64,000 bases of DNA from Immundisolibacter sp049322795 (GTDB taxonomy: Bacteria; Pseudomonadota; Gammaproteobacteria; Immundisolibacterales; Immundisolibacteraceae), in NCBI GenBank assembly GCA_049322795.1, contig JBMOQH010000019.1, positions 62,001 through 126,000 of the forward strand, in the 5' to 3' direction. The position numbers and the translations under genes are program-made. Below, piece by piece: positions 44,964-54,776 of this stretch (positions are counted from its first letter, which is position 1; every line of letters begins with the position of its first letter). Under the pieces are notes generated by a model. It saw nothing but the letters and a program-made list of their open reading frames with translations, ran no database searches and was not told where the DNA came from.

Positions 44964-46163
44964 ATGCCCGCCCGCTTCAACAGGATCTTCGCCCGGACCC
45001 GCATGGCGATCAGCCGCAACCTTGTCCGTTACCTGCTGCAGGCGACCGCGTTCGGCCTGGCGGCCGGCCTCGCCATCGCGCTGCTGTGGCCGCAGTCTCA
45101 GCCACCCACTTCAAGCCTGCCGGTCGAGCCCGCGGCTCCGACTCAGGTACAGGCGCCCCGGTCGCCGCCTACGGCGAACAGTTTCGCGCCGGCGGTGGAG
45201 CGCGCGGCGCCTTCCGTCGTGAACATCTACAGCACCAAGGTCATCACGCGGTCGTACAGTCCGCTGCTCGACGACCCGCTGTTCCAGCGCTTCTTCGGCC
45301 GCGCACCGGTGCCGCGCCAGCGCCTCGAATCGAGCCTCGGCTCAGGCGTTCTGCTTAATCGCGAGGGTTACATCGTCACCAACTACCACGTGATCGCCGA
45401 CGCGGACGAGATTGAGGTGGCACTGCGCGATGGGCGCAGCGCCCGCGCCGAACTGGTCGGCAGCGACGCCGCGACGGATCTCGCTCTGCTGCGTGTCGCC
45501 CTGGCCGACCTGCCCGCCATCGCCCTGGGCGACGACAGTCAGGTGCGAATCGGCGATCTGGTGCTGGCCATCGGCAACCCGTTCGGCGTCGGCCAGACGG
45601 TGACGCTGGGCGTGGTGGGCGCGGTCGGGCGCGAAGCGCCCGGCATCAGTGCGATCAATGATTTCATCCAGACCGACGCGGCCATCAATCCTGGCAACTC
45701 CGGGGGGGCGCTGGTCAATGCAAGCGGCGAGCTGATCGGCATCAACACCGCCATATACAGCCGCAGCGGCGGCTCCGAAGGGATCGGCTTCGCCGTGCCG
45801 GCAAGCCTGGTGCGACAGATCACCGAGCAGCTGCGCGAACACGGCGAAGTGCCACGCGGCTGGCTCGGGATCGAGCTACAGGAACTCACCCCGCAATTGG
45901 CCGCATCATTGAACATTGAACAAACCGCTGGGGCGCTGGTGGCTGGCGTTTACAGAGGCTCCCCGGCCGCCCGCGCCGGCGTGCGCCCCGGCGACCTGCT
46001 GCTGGGACTCGACAAGAGCAGCTTGCAGCGTGCCCGCGACGCCGCCGCGCTCCTCGCCGGCCTGACCCGAGGGCAGGAGGTACGCCTCACCCTGCTGCGG
46101 GAAGGCCGGCGCGTCGAAACCCGCGCCACCGCCATACGCCAGCCGGACTACGCCAAACGGTAG
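44964..46163 (+). CDS. degS: DegS/AlgW-like membrane-anchored serine protease
   Basis: HtrA-family protease of up to 399 residues. One N-terminal membrane helix (about 24-43), then a trypsin-like domain with His142 in TNYHVI, Asp172 in AATDLALL and Ser246 in NPGNSGGAL, and a single PDZ domain (about 295-385). A membrane anchor plus one PDZ domain points to DegS, which starts sigma-E release by cutting RseA, rather than soluble DegP. An internal ATG at 45003 would give a start closer to that of E. coli DegS; neither has a clear ribosome site. Confidence 0.9.
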   Translation: MPARFNRIFARTRMAISRNLVRYLLQATAFGLAAGLAIALLWPQSQPPTSSLPVEPAAPTQVQAPRSPPTANSFAPAVERAAPSVVNIYSTKVITRSYSPLLDDPLFQRFFGRAPVPRQRLESSLGSGVLLNREGYIVTNYHVIADADEIEVALRDGRSARAELVGSDAATDLALLRVALADLPAIALGDDSQVRIGDLVLAIGNPFGVGQTVTLGVVGAVGREAPGISAINDFIQTDAAINPGNSGGALVNASGELIGINTAIYSRSGGSEGIGFAVPASLVRQITEQLREHGEVPRGWLGIELQELTPQLAASLNIEQTAGALVAGVYRGSPAARAGVRPGDLLLGLDKSSLQRARDAAALLAGLTRGQEVRLTLLREGRRVETRATAIRQPDYAKR

Positions 46164-46280
46164 GCGCAGCACGCCTCGCGCAGCCGCCGGCGCCGCGCGC
46201 TTCGCCTGCTACACTTCGCGTTCGAGATATTCGCCGTTCGGCTTTGCGCCGACGCTGTACCGCAGACCAGGTTTACCCCG

Positions 46281-46616
46281 ATGGCCCGAATTACCGTTGA
46301 AGACTGCCTTGAGAACGCCGACAGCCGCTTCGATCTGGTGCTGATGGCGGCGCGGCGGGCACGTCAGTTGTCGCTTGGCCGCTCGCCACTGGTCGAACCC
46401 GAGAACGACAAGCCGACCGTGATCGCGTTGCGGGAGATCGCCGCCGGCAAGATCGACCGCAGCGTGCTCGAACCGGAAGAGCTGCACCTGTTCCTGACGC
46501 CGGAAGAGCTGGCCGAGCAGCGGGCCACCGCCGGTTGGGAGCAGGCGATCGAAGCCACCACTCAGCTGGTGGCACCGACGGAGGGGTCCGCCCCGAAGGC
46601 GGACGAGGACGCCTGA
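46281..46616 (+). CDS. rpoZ: RNA polymerase omega subunit
   Basis: 111 residues. It begins MARITVEDCLENADSRFDLVLMAARRARQL, the conserved omega signature, and has KPTVIALREIAAGKI. Omega assists RNA polymerase assembly and ppGpp binding. The C-terminal tail is longer than in E. coli. spoT follows directly with a 4-nt overlap, as in the gmk-rpoZ-spoT neighbourhood, although gmk is not upstream here. Confidence 0.96.
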   Translation: MARITVEDCLENADSRFDLVLMAARRARQLSLGRSPLVEPENDKPTVIALREIAAGKIDRSVLEPEELHLFLTPEELAEQRATAGWEQAIEATTQLVAPTEGSAPKADEDA

Positions 46617-48814
46617 GCGCCCCGGCACAGGCCGTTCAGGCCACCGGCATAGAGGCACTTGCCGGGCGTCTGGCGGCCTACCTGGCGCCGGAAGAAGTCG
46701 CCGTCGTCCGGCGCGCCCACGCGTTCGGCGCCAAGGCCCACACCGGGCAACAGCGCAAGACCGGCGAGCCCTACATCGCTCATCCGCTGGCGGTCGCCGG
46801 CATCCTCGCCGACCTGCACGTCGATTCCGCCACGCTGTGCGCCGCGTTGCTGCATGACGTCATCGAGGACACCGCCGCCACGCGCGCCGAGATTGCCGAG
46901 CAATTCGGCGAGGAAATCGCTGCGCTGGTAGACGCCGTCACCAAACTGACGCAGATCCGTTTCGAGACCCGCGAGCAGGCACAGGCGGCCTATTTCAGGA
47001 AGATGATGCTGGCGGTGGCGGGCGATCTGCGCGTCATGCTGATCAAGCTCGCCGACCGCCTGCACAACATGCGCACGCTGGGCCACCTGGCAACCGACAA
47101 GCGACGGCGCATTGCGCGCGAAACGCTTGAAATCTACGCCCCCATCGCCAATCGCCTCGGCATGAGCCAGCTCAGCAGCGAACTGGAGGAGCTTGGCTTC
47201 GAAGCGCTGTACCCGCTACGCAGTCGGGTATTGGACGAGGCGCTGCGCCGGGCGCGCGGCAATCGCCATGATCTGGTCGGCAAGATCGAGGCCACGCTGC
47301 GCCAGCGCCTGGACCAGGCCGGCGTCCGCTACCGCATGGAAAGCCGCGAAAAGCACCTGTACAGCGTCTACAAGAAGATGCGCCAGGACCGCATCCCGCT
47401 GAGCGAGGTGTACGACGTGTACGCGCTGCGCATCGTGGTTGACTCGGTGGACGACTGCTACCGCGTGCTGGGGCTGGTACACAACACCTTCAAGCCGCTG
47501 CCGAATCGCTTCAAGGACTACATCGCCATCCCCAAGGCCAACGGCTACCAGTCGCTGCACACGGCGCTGTTCACACCGTTCGGCGTGCCGGCGGAAATCC
47601 AGATTCGCACCGAGGAGATGGACCGGGTGGCCAACGAGGGCGTGGCGGCGCACTGGTCCTACAAGGACCCGAGCGGCGGCGGTCGCGCGCCGCAACGGGC
47701 ACGCGAGTGGCTGCAGAGCCTGCTCGAGCTGCAACGCAACGCCGGCGACCCGCAGGAGTTCCTGGACTCGGTCAAGGTCGACCTGTTCCCGGACGAGGTG
47801 TACGTGTTCACGCCCAAGGGCCGCATCCTGGCCCTGCCGGCCGGCGCCACGGCGGTCGATTTCGCCTATGCCGTGCACTCGGACATCGGCGATCAGTGCG
47901 TGGCAGTGCGCATCGACCGGCGTCTCGCGCCGCTCAGCAGCGTGCTCGAGACCGGCCAGACGGTCGAGATCATCACCGCCAAGACCGCCACGCCGCATCC
48001 AAGCTGGCTGAACTTCATCGTCACCGGCAAGGCACGGGCGGCGATCCGGCATTTCCTGAAGAACATCGATCGGCAGAAGGCGATCGAGCTCGGCCGGCGC
48101 CTGCTCGAGATAGAGCTCGCTCGCCTGGGCACGCCGATGGCGCAGATACCGGAGGCGAACATCGCCGGCCTGCTGCGCGAGTTCAGCGCCCGCGCCATGG
48201 ACGACCTGATGGAAGACGTCGGCCTGGGCAAGCGCCTGGCGGCTGTCGTCGCGACGCACCTGGTCAGCGGCACGCCGCAACCGCTCGCCGAGCGCTCGTC
48301 GCGATCCGGCCTGCGGCGCGCGCTGCGGCGGGTGGCGCCACGTTGGCTGGTCGGCCAGGAAGGGCATTCGGCGCCGCTCGCCATCAAGGGCACCGAGGGC
48401 CTGGTGGTCAGCTACGGCAAGTGCTGCCGGCCGATTCCCGGCGACCCGATCCGCGGCTACGTGAGCGCCGGCCGCGGCGTCGTGATCCACGTCGACGGCT
48501 GCCCCAGCACGGCCGAGTTCGCCAAGCAACCCGACAAGTGGCTGGACGTTGAATGGCAGCCGGCGGGAGACGCCCGCTTTCCGGTCGACATACGTGTCGA
48601 AGTCGTCGACCAGCGCGGCGAACTCGCCACCCTGGCCGCCGCCATCGCCGACGCCGACTGCAATATTGCCAACGTCCAGCTGCGCGAAAAGGACGGCATC
48701 CACGCCGTCGACGATTTCACCATCGAGGTGCGCGATCGGGTGCACCTGGCGCGGGTCATGAAACGCCTGCGCCAGCTGAAGTCCGTGCGCCGCATCTCCC
48801 GCAAACGAGGATGA
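46613..48814 (+). CDS. spoT: Bifunctional (p)ppGpp synthetase/hydrolase
   Basis: Alarmone enzyme of 733 residues. Order: HD hydrolase (HDVIEDT, His81 and Asp82), synthetase with RFKD (299-302), the basic motif expected of bifunctional enzymes, TGS domain (from DEVYVFTPKGRILALPAGATAVDFAYAVHSD), helical linker and C-terminal ACT domain. The start is uncertain: no ATG or GTG precedes the HD domain after the rpoZ stop. CTG at 46613 overlaps that stop by 4 nt (CTGA), has GAGGA 6-7 nt upstream and gives a normal N-terminus. TTG at 46535 inside rpoZ is the alternative. Confidence 0.94.
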   Translation: MSAPAQAVQATGIEALAGRLAAYLAPEEVAVVRRAHAFGAKAHTGQQRKTGEPYIAHPLAVAGILADLHVDSATLCAALLHDVIEDTAATRAEIAEQFGEEIAALVDAVTKLTQIRFETREQAQAAYFRKMMLAVAGDLRVMLIKLADRLHNMRTLGHLATDKRRRIARETLEIYAPIANRLGMSQLSSELEELGFEALYPLRSRVLDEALRRARGNRHDLVGKIEATLRQRLDQAGVRYRMESREKHLYSVYKKMRQDRIPLSEVYDVYALRIVVDSVDDCYRVLGLVHNTFKPLPNRFKDYIAIPKANGYQSLHTALFTPFGVPAEIQIRTEEMDRVANEGVAAHWSYKDPSGGGRAPQRAREWLQSLLELQRNAGDPQEFLDSVKVDLFPDEVYVFTPKGRILALPAGATAVDFAYAVHSDIGDQCVAVRIDRRLAPLSSVLETGQTVEIITAKTATPHPSWLNFIVTGKARAAIRHFLKNIDRQKAIELGRRLLEIELARLGTPMAQIPEANIAGLLREFSARAMDDLMEDVGLGKRLAAVVATHLVSGTPQPLAERSSRSGLRRALRRVAPRWLVGQEGHSAPLAIKGTEGLVVSYGKCCRPIPGDPIRGYVSAGRGVVIHVDGCPSTAEFAKQPDKWLDVEWQPAGDARFPVDIRVEVVDQRGELATLAAAIADADCNIANVQLREKDGIHAVDDFTIEVRDRVHLARVMKRLRQLKSVRRISRKRG

Positions 48815-48816
48815 AC

Positions 48817-49200
48817 ATGCCACTCGAAGCCATCGCCAGCGACCGCGCGCCGGCCGCCATCGGCCCCTACTCGCAAGCCATCCGCACGGGTGGCACGGTC
48901 TATCTGTCCGGACAGATTCCGCTCGATCCGGCCACCGGCGAGCTGGTCGGCGGCGACATCGAGGCGCAGGCGGTGCGCGTGTTCGAGAACCTCAAAGCCG
49001 TCGCCGAGGCGGCCGGCGGCAGCCTGCGTCACGCGGTGAAGGTCACCATCTACCTCACTGACCTCGCCCACTTCGGCACCGTGAACGCCATCATGGCCCG
49101 CTACTTCGACCAGCCCTATCCGGCGCGCGCGACGATCGGCGTGGCCGCGCTTCCGCGCGGGGCGGCCGTCGAGGCCGACGCCGTGCTGGTCATCGGCTGA
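48817..49200 (+). CDS. ridA: RidA enamine/imine deaminase
   Basis: 127 residues of the YjgF/YER057c/UK114 family, hydrolysing reactive 2-aminoacrylate made by PLP enzymes. APAAIGPYSQAI, TVYLSGQIPLDPATGELV and the catalytic-site Arg in PARATIGVAALP are intact. Two ATGs compete: one overlaps the spoT stop by 4 nt but has no room for a ribosome site; the one used lies 6 nt after GAGG. Between spoT and recG, where E. coli has trmH. Confidence 0.95.
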   Translation: MPLEAIASDRAPAAIGPYSQAIRTGGTVYLSGQIPLDPATGELVGGDIEAQAVRVFENLKAVAEAAGGSLRHAVKVTIYLTDLAHFGTVNAIMARYFDQPYPARATIGVAALPRGAAVEADAVLVIG

Positions 49201-49217
49201 TAGCGATCGGCGCGGGC

Positions 49218-51302
49218 ATGGCGACTGCCGCAGCCGCCCGGCCCGCCGTCCCTGTGGCGCTGACCGCGTTGCCGGGCGTCGGTCCGGCACTGATCGGTCG
49301 TCTGGCGCTGCTCGGCATCAGCCGGCCGGCCGATCTTCTGCTGCACCTGCCGCTGCGCTTCGAGGATCGCAGCCGCGTGCACACCATCGGCAGCCTGCGC
49401 GAGGGTCAGGCGGCGCTGATCCGCGGCCGGATCGAGGCGACGGAGCTGGGTCAGGGGCGGCGACGCGCCCTGCTGGTCAGTCTCGCCGACACGAGCGGCG
49501 CACTCACGCTGCGGTTCTTCCACTTCCGCCCGGCACAGGCGCAGCAACTGCGGCCCGGTGTGTGGCTGGAATGCTATGGCGAGGTCCGCAGCGGTCCGTT
49601 TCGGGTCGAGATGGTTCACCCCGAGTACCGCGTGCTGCCCGATGGCGCCGACGAACCGCTGCCGCAGGCGACCCTGACGCCGGTCTATCCGAGCACCGCC
49701 GGGCTCACGCAAGCCACGTTGCGGCGCCTGATCGGGGCGGCACTCCAGCGCCGCGATCAGTTCCTTCCGGAGCTGTTGCCGCCTGGCCTGCGCGCTGCCG
49801 AGCGCTTGCCGGATCTCGCCACGGCGCTGCGCCAGCTGCACCAGCCGCCCGCCACGGCGGCACTCCACGACGCCCCGGTGGCGCTGCATCGGCTCGCGGT
49901 CGAGGAACTGCTGGCGCATCACCTGAGTCTTCGGCAGCGGCGCCGCCAGCGTCAGACCCGCCGCGCGCCGACCCTGGCCGCTGGCGGCGCGCTGCGCGGG
50001 CAGCTGGCCAAGTCGCTGCCCTTCGCGCTGACCGCGGCGCAGCAGCGGGTCATCACTGAGGCGCTGGCCGATCTCGCGCGGCCGCACCCGATGCTGCGCC
50101 TGCTACAGGGGGATGTCGGCTCCGGCAAGACGCTGGTGGCGGCGGCCATCGCGCTGGACGCGGTGGAGGCCGGCTGGCAGGTGGCCATCATGGCGCCGAC
50201 CGAGCTGCTGGCCGAGCAGCACTTTCGCAACTTCTGTCGCTGGCTGCCGCCGCTGGGCATCGATCCGGTGTGGCTCGCCGGCAGGCACGGTGGGCGTACC
50301 CGCGCCGGCATCCTGGCCGACATCGCGTCCGGCCGGGCGCCGCTGGTGGTCGGCACGCACGCGTTGTTTCAGGATGATGTCCGATTCGCGCGGCTGGGTC
50401 TGGTCGTCATCGACGAGCAGCACCGCTTCGGCGTGCACCAGCGCCTGGCCTTGCGCGCCAAGGGCGACGACGGCACGCTGGCGCCGCACCAGCTCATCAT
50501 GACCGCCACGCCGATCCCCCGCTCGCTCGCCATGACCTTCTATGCCGACCTTGATACATCGGTCATCGACGAGCTGCCGCCCGGGCGCACGCCGGTCGAC
50601 ACCCGCGCCGTGTCGCGCCAGCGCAAGGACGAGCTGCTGGCCGCCATCAGCGCCACCTGCGCCCGCGGCGAGCAGGCGTACTGGGTGTGCCCGCTGATCG
50701 AGGAATCCGAGGCGCTGGCCCTGTCGGCGGCCACGGCGACCGCGGAAGAGCTCGCCGCCGCCCTGCCGCAGCTGCGCATCGGCCTTCTGCACGGACGCAT
50801 GAAAAGCCGCGACAAGGAGGCGGTGATGGGCGCCTTCCAGCGCCGCGAGACCGATCTTTTGGTCGCCACCACGGTGATCGAGGTGGGCGTGGACGTGCCC
50901 AATGCCTCGCTGATGATCATCGATCACGCCGAGCGCCTGGGTCTGGCCCAATTGCACCAGCTGCGCGGGCGGGTCGGACGCGGCAGCGCACACAGCCGCT
51001 GCGTGCTGCTGTACCAGCCGCCGCTGTCGGGCGACGCGCGGGCGCGTCTGGCGGCCATGCGCGAGACCGGCGACGGCTTCGAAATCGCCCGCCGTGATCT
51101 TGACCTGCGCGGCCCGGGCGAGCTGCTGGGCACGCGCCAGACCGGCGAGGTGAACCTGCGCGTGGCCGATCTGGCCCGCGACCGCGGCCTGCTGGCGCGC
51201 CTGCCGGCCTTGGCCGAGCGCCTGGAACGCGAGGCGCCGGCGGCGGTGCCCGCCCTGATCGACCGCTGGCTGGGCGCCGGCCTGGCCTACGGCGAGGTTT
51301 GA
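49218..51302 (+). CDS. recG: ATP-dependent DNA helicase RecG
   Basis: Branch-migrating helicase of 694 residues that reverses stalled forks. N-terminal wedge/OB domain (about 15-150), then helicase domain 1 with LLQGDVGSGKTLVA (Walker A, about residues 296-309), VIDEQHRFG (DExH) and MTATPIPRS, and domain 2 with VCPLIEESEAL, LHGRMKSRDKEAVM and QLRGRVGRGSAHS. The C-terminal RecG motif follows. Full length. Confidence 0.98.
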   Translation: MATAAAARPAVPVALTALPGVGPALIGRLALLGISRPADLLLHLPLRFEDRSRVHTIGSLREGQAALIRGRIEATELGQGRRRALLVSLADTSGALTLRFFHFRPAQAQQLRPGVWLECYGEVRSGPFRVEMVHPEYRVLPDGADEPLPQATLTPVYPSTAGLTQATLRRLIGAALQRRDQFLPELLPPGLRAAERLPDLATALRQLHQPPATAALHDAPVALHRLAVEELLAHHLSLRQRRRQRQTRRAPTLAAGGALRGQLAKSLPFALTAAQQRVITEALADLARPHPMLRLLQGDVGSGKTLVAAAIALDAVEAGWQVAIMAPTELLAEQHFRNFCRWLPPLGIDPVWLAGRHGGRTRAGILADIASGRAPLVVGTHALFQDDVRFARLGLVVIDEQHRFGVHQRLALRAKGDDGTLAPHQLIMTATPIPRSLAMTFYADLDTSVIDELPPGRTPVDTRAVSRQRKDELLAAISATCARGEQAYWVCPLIEESEALALSAATATAEELAAALPQLRIGLLHGRMKSRDKEAVMGAFQRRETDLLVATTVIEVGVDVPNASLMIIDHAERLGLAQLHQLRGRVGRGSAHSRCVLLYQPPLSGDARARLAAMRETGDGFEIARRDLDLRGPGELLGTRQTGEVNLRVADLARDRGLLARLPALAERLEREAPAAVPALIDRWLGAGLAYGEV

Positions 51303-51303
51303 C

Positions 51304-51825
51304 GTGACGCCCGCCTGGCAGCCGCTCAGCGCGGCGGCGTTGCGTTGCCTGCCGCCGGGCTTGCGGCCGTGGCTGGCCGATGCCGGCTCGCTCACCGCCG
51401 CCCTGCGCAGGGCGCTGGCGGGAGGGCTGCGTTGCAACCGTGTTGCCCAGGGCTGGCGCCGGGCCAACGCCGACGAGGCCGGCTATCTCGGGATTGCGCC
51501 TGGCAGCCCTCTCTTCTGGCGGCGCGTGCGCTTCAGCCACGCCGGCCGGGCGCTGCTGGTCGGCCACACCCTCGCGCCGGCCTCCGCGCTGGCGGCCTCC
51601 CCATGGTTGCGTCGTCTGGGCCATCGGCCGGTCGGCGAGCTGCTGTTCGCCGACACGACCGTGCGCCGGACCCGCATCGAGCTGGCAGGTCCGCAGCGCG
51701 ATACGGCGACGAACCTCGGCACGGCGCTCGCCGTCCGGCGCGCGCTGGTCGGTGCCGGCCGGCATCCGCTGCTGGTGATGGAACATTTCCTGCCCGCCAT
51801 GCTGCACCTGCCGGCGCCATGCTGA
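51304..51825 (+). CDS. ubiC: Chorismate pyruvate-lyase
   Basis: First committed step of ubiquinone synthesis: chorismate to 4-hydroxybenzoate plus pyruvate. 173 residues, starting with GTG one base after recG. Identification rests on WRRVRFSHAGRALLVGHTLAP, LGHRPVGELLF with RTRIEL and the position before ubiA. Sequence conservation in this family is low, but context is strong. It overlaps ubiA by 7 nt. Confidence 0.9.
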   Translation: MTPAWQPLSAAALRCLPPGLRPWLADAGSLTAALRRALAGGLRCNRVAQGWRRANADEAGYLGIAPGSPLFWRRVRFSHAGRALLVGHTLAPASALAASPWLRRLGHRPVGELLFADTTVRRTRIELAGPQRDTATNLGTALAVRRALVGAGRHPLLVMEHFLPAMLHLPAPC

Positions 51826-52679
51826 ACCGCCTCAAGGCCTACGCCGAGCTCACCCGCCTGCACCGACCGATCGGCAGCCTGCTGCTGTTGTGGCCGACCT
51901 GGTGGGCGCTGTGGCTGGCCAGCAACGGCTTGCCGGACCTGAACATCCTGGCCGTGTTCACGGCCGGTGTGCTCACCATGCGCTCGGCCGGCTGCGCCAT
52001 CAACGATTACCTGGATCGCGATTTCGACCGCCACGTGGAGCGCACGCGCAAGCGCCCGCTGCCTCGCGGCGCCATCCGGCCGGCCGAGGCGCTGGCGGTG
52101 TGCGTGGTGCTGCTGCTGGCCTCGCTGGCGCTGGTGCTGACGCTGAACCGGCGCACGCAGGAACTGGCCGTCGTCGGCGCGCTGCTGGCCGTCACCTATC
52201 CGCTCGGCAAGCGCCTGACGCACCTGCCGCAGATTTACCTGGGGCTGGCGTTTGGCTGGGGCATCCCGATGGCCTACGCCGCGGTACAGGACAAGGTGCC
52301 ACCCGTCGCCTGGCTGCTGCTGATCGCCAACGTGTTCTGGACCGTCGCCTATGACACGTTCTATGCGATGGCCGATCGGGACGACGATATCAAGATCGGC
52401 GTCAAATCGACGGCCATCCTGTTCGGCGAGGATGACCGCCTGATCATTGGCGTGCTGCAGGCGAGCGCGCTCGCCACGCTGGCGCTGGTCGGCTGGCAGG
52501 CCCGCCTGGGACCTTATTTCTACGGCGGTCTGGCGGTCGCCGCGCTGCTGGCCGTGCATCAGCAAGTCATGACGCGCCAGCGCGAGCCGATGGCGTGTTT
52601 CCGGGCCTTTGTGGCCAACAACTGGTTCGGAGCCGCGGTGTTCGCGGGTATCGCCGCGCACTTCGGGACATCCTCATGA
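51819..52679 (+). CDS. ubiA: 4-hydroxybenzoate polyprenyltransferase
   Basis: Integral membrane prenyltransferase of 286 residues and about eight helices, attaching the polyprenyl chain to 4-hydroxybenzoate. Both Asp-rich motifs are present: INDYLDRDFDRHV and DTFYAMADRDDD. RLHRPIGSLLLLWPTWWALW is the family N-terminus. Overlaps ubiD by 4 nt. Confidence 0.97.
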   Translation: MLNRLKAYAELTRLHRPIGSLLLLWPTWWALWLASNGLPDLNILAVFTAGVLTMRSAGCAINDYLDRDFDRHVERTRKRPLPRGAIRPAEALAVCVVLLLASLALVLTLNRRTQELAVVGALLAVTYPLGKRLTHLPQIYLGLAFGWGIPMAYAAVQDKVPPVAWLLLIANVFWTVAYDTFYAMADRDDDIKIGVKSTAILFGEDDRLIIGVLQASALATLALVGWQARLGPYFYGGLAVAALLAVHQQVMTRQREPMACFRAFVANNWFGAAVFAGIAAHFGTSS

Positions 52680-54133
52680 GCCGTGATCTTCGGGAGTTCA
52701 TCGCGCGTCTGGAGGCGCAGGGCGAACTCAAGCGCATTGCCGTGCCGGTCGACCCGCGCCTCGAGGTCACCGAGGTCTGTGACCGCGTGCTGCGCGCCGG
52801 CGGCCCGGCGCTGCTGTTCGAGAAGCCGACCGGCCATCGCATGCCGCTGCTCGCCAACCTGTTCGGCACCGTGCGCCGGGTAGCACTGGGCCTCGGCCGC
52901 GAGAGCGTGGCCGAGCTGCGCGAGCTGGGGGAACTGCTGGCGCAGCTGCGCGAGCCGCAGCCACCGGGCGGGCTGCGCGAGGCATGGCGGCAGGTGCCGA
53001 TGTACCGGCAGGCGCTCGCCATGCGCCCGCGGCGCGTCGGCGGCGGGCCGTGTCTCGATGGGGTGCTCGAAGGCGATGACGTGGATCTCGGCGCGCTGCC
53101 GATCCAGACCTGCTGGCCGGGCGACGCCGCGCCGCTGCTCAGCTGGGGACTGGTGGTGACGCGCGGGCCCGCCGGCGGCCGGCAGAACCTCGGCATCTAC
53201 CGCCAGCAACTGCTCGGGCGCAACCGCCTCATCATGCGCTGGCTGGCGCACCGCGGCGGGGCGCTGGACTTTCAGGCCTGGCAGGCGGCGCGGCCGGGCG
53301 AGCCGTTTCCGGTGGCGGTGGTGATCGGAGCCGATCCGGCCACATTGCTGGCGGCCGTGATGCCGATTCCGGACGGGATGTCCGAGTACCAGTTCGCCGG
53401 CCTGCTGCGCGGCGAGCGCACGGAATTGCTCGCGACGCCGAGCGGTCTCGACGTGCCGGCGCGGGCCGAGATCGTGCTCGAGGGCGTGATCGCGCCCGGC
53501 GACGAGGCCGACGAGGGGCCGTTCGGTGATCACACCGGCTACTACAACGAGACCGAGCGCTATCCGGTGTTCACCGTGCAGCGCCTGACCCGCCGGCGCG
53601 ACGCCATCTACCACAGCACCCATACCGGCCGCCCGCCGGACGAGCCAGCCATGCTGGGCGCGGCGCTGAACGAGCTGTTCGTGCCGCTGCTGCGCCGGCA
53701 GTTTCCGGAGGTGGTGGACTTCTACCTGCCGCCGGAGGGCTGTTCCTACCGCGTGGCGCTGGTGTCCATCCGCAAGCAGTACCCGGGGCATGCGTCGCGG
53801 GTGATGTTCGGCGTGTGGTCGACCCTGCGCCAGTTCCTGTACACCAAGTTCATCGTGGTGGTGGACGACGACATCGACGTGCGCAGCTGGCCGGACGTGG
53901 TGTGGGCCATCAGCACCCGCGTCGATCCGGCGCGCGACCTGCTGCTGGCCGAGCGCACGCCGATCGACAGCCTCGACTTCGCCTCGCCGGTGGCGGGGCT
54001 GGGGTCGAAGATGGGGCTCGACGCCACCAACAAGTGGCCCGGCGAAACCACCCGCGAGTGGGGGCGACCGATAGTCATGGATGCCAACGTCAGGGCCCGT
54101 GTGGACGCGCTGTGGCAGCAGCTTGGGCTGTGA
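52676..54133 (+). CDS. ubiD: UbiD 3-octaprenyl-4-hydroxybenzoate decarboxylase
   Basis: Prenylated-FMN-dependent decarboxylase of 485 residues acting after UbiA. Seen: NLGIYRQQLLGRNRLIMRW, the active-site EGPFGDHTGYYN (Asp and Glu for proton transfer nearby), YNETERYPVFTV, and VVVDDDIDVRSWPDVVWAISTRVDP. It needs the UbiX flavin prenyltransferase, not in the window. Third gene of ubiCAD. Confidence 0.97.
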   Translation: MSRDLREFIARLEAQGELKRIAVPVDPRLEVTEVCDRVLRAGGPALLFEKPTGHRMPLLANLFGTVRRVALGLGRESVAELRELGELLAQLREPQPPGGLREAWRQVPMYRQALAMRPRRVGGGPCLDGVLEGDDVDLGALPIQTCWPGDAAPLLSWGLVVTRGPAGGRQNLGIYRQQLLGRNRLIMRWLAHRGGALDFQAWQAARPGEPFPVAVVIGADPATLLAAVMPIPDGMSEYQFAGLLRGERTELLATPSGLDVPARAEIVLEGVIAPGDEADEGPFGDHTGYYNETERYPVFTVQRLTRRRDAIYHSTHTGRPPDEPAMLGAALNELFVPLLRRQFPEVVDFYLPPEGCSYRVALVSIRKQYPGHASRVMFGVWSTLRQFLYTKFIVVVDDDIDVRSWPDVVWAISTRVDPARDLLLAERTPIDSLDFASPVAGLGSKMGLDATNKWPGETTREWGRPIVMDANVRARVDALWQQLGL

Positions 54134-54233
54134 AGGGTTCGCGGCGGGTGGCCGACGTATAATTTTTCGACTCAGTCATGCGGATGCGCGGCGCCGACGG
54201 CGGCGCGGCCTCCCCTCAGCCTTGGGATTCACT

Positions 54234-54776
54234 GTGACAGAAACGTCCGCCGCGGCGCAGCGTGTCGACGCGTTCGACTATCAGGATCTGCTGCGCTGCG
54301 CGCGTGGGGAGCTGTTCGGGCCCGGCAATGCGCAGTTGCCGCTGCCGCCGATGCTGATGTTCGACCGCATCGCGCACATCAGCGATCACGGTGGCCGCCA
54401 CGGCCGTGGCGAGGTGTTGGCGCAGCTCGACGTGCGACCGGACCTGTGGTTTTTCGGCTGCCATTTCGAGGGCGACCCGGTGATGCCCGGCTGCCTGGGT
54501 CTGGACGCCATGTGGCAGTTGGTGGGTTTCTACCTCGGCTGGATCGGCGGCCTCGGCCGCGGCCGGGCGCTCGGTGCCGACGAGGTGAAGTTCAGCGGTG
54601 AGGTCAAGCCCGACGCCCGCCTGGTCACCTACCACGTCAACATCAAGCGCGTGATCCAGCGCAAATTGTTCATGGGCATCGCCGACGCCAGCATGGATGT
54701 GGACGGCAAGACCATTTACGCCGCCAGCGGCCTGCGGGTCGGACTGTTCACCAATTCTTTCGAGAGCACACCGTGA
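54234..54776 (+). CDS. fabA: 3-hydroxydecanoyl-ACP dehydratase/isomerase
   Basis: Makes the cis-3-decenoyl intermediate for unsaturated fatty acids. 180 residues, hot-dog fold. Active-site His77 lies in FFGCHFEGDPVMPGCLGLDAM and Asp91 at its end; KFSGEVKP and the C-terminal SGLRVGLF match FabA. The start is GTG with GGGA upstream; no ATG gives proper length. Overlaps fabB by 4 nt. fabA-fabB marks the anaerobic unsaturated-fatty-acid route of gammaproteobacteria. Confidence 0.97.
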   Translation: MTETSAAAQRVDAFDYQDLLRCARGELFGPGNAQLPLPPMLMFDRIAHISDHGGRHGRGEVLAQLDVRPDLWFFGCHFEGDPVMPGCLGLDAMWQLVGFYLGWIGGLGRGRALGADEVKFSGEVKPDARLVTYHVNIKRVIQRKLFMGIADASMDVDGKTIYAASGLRVGLFTNSFESTP

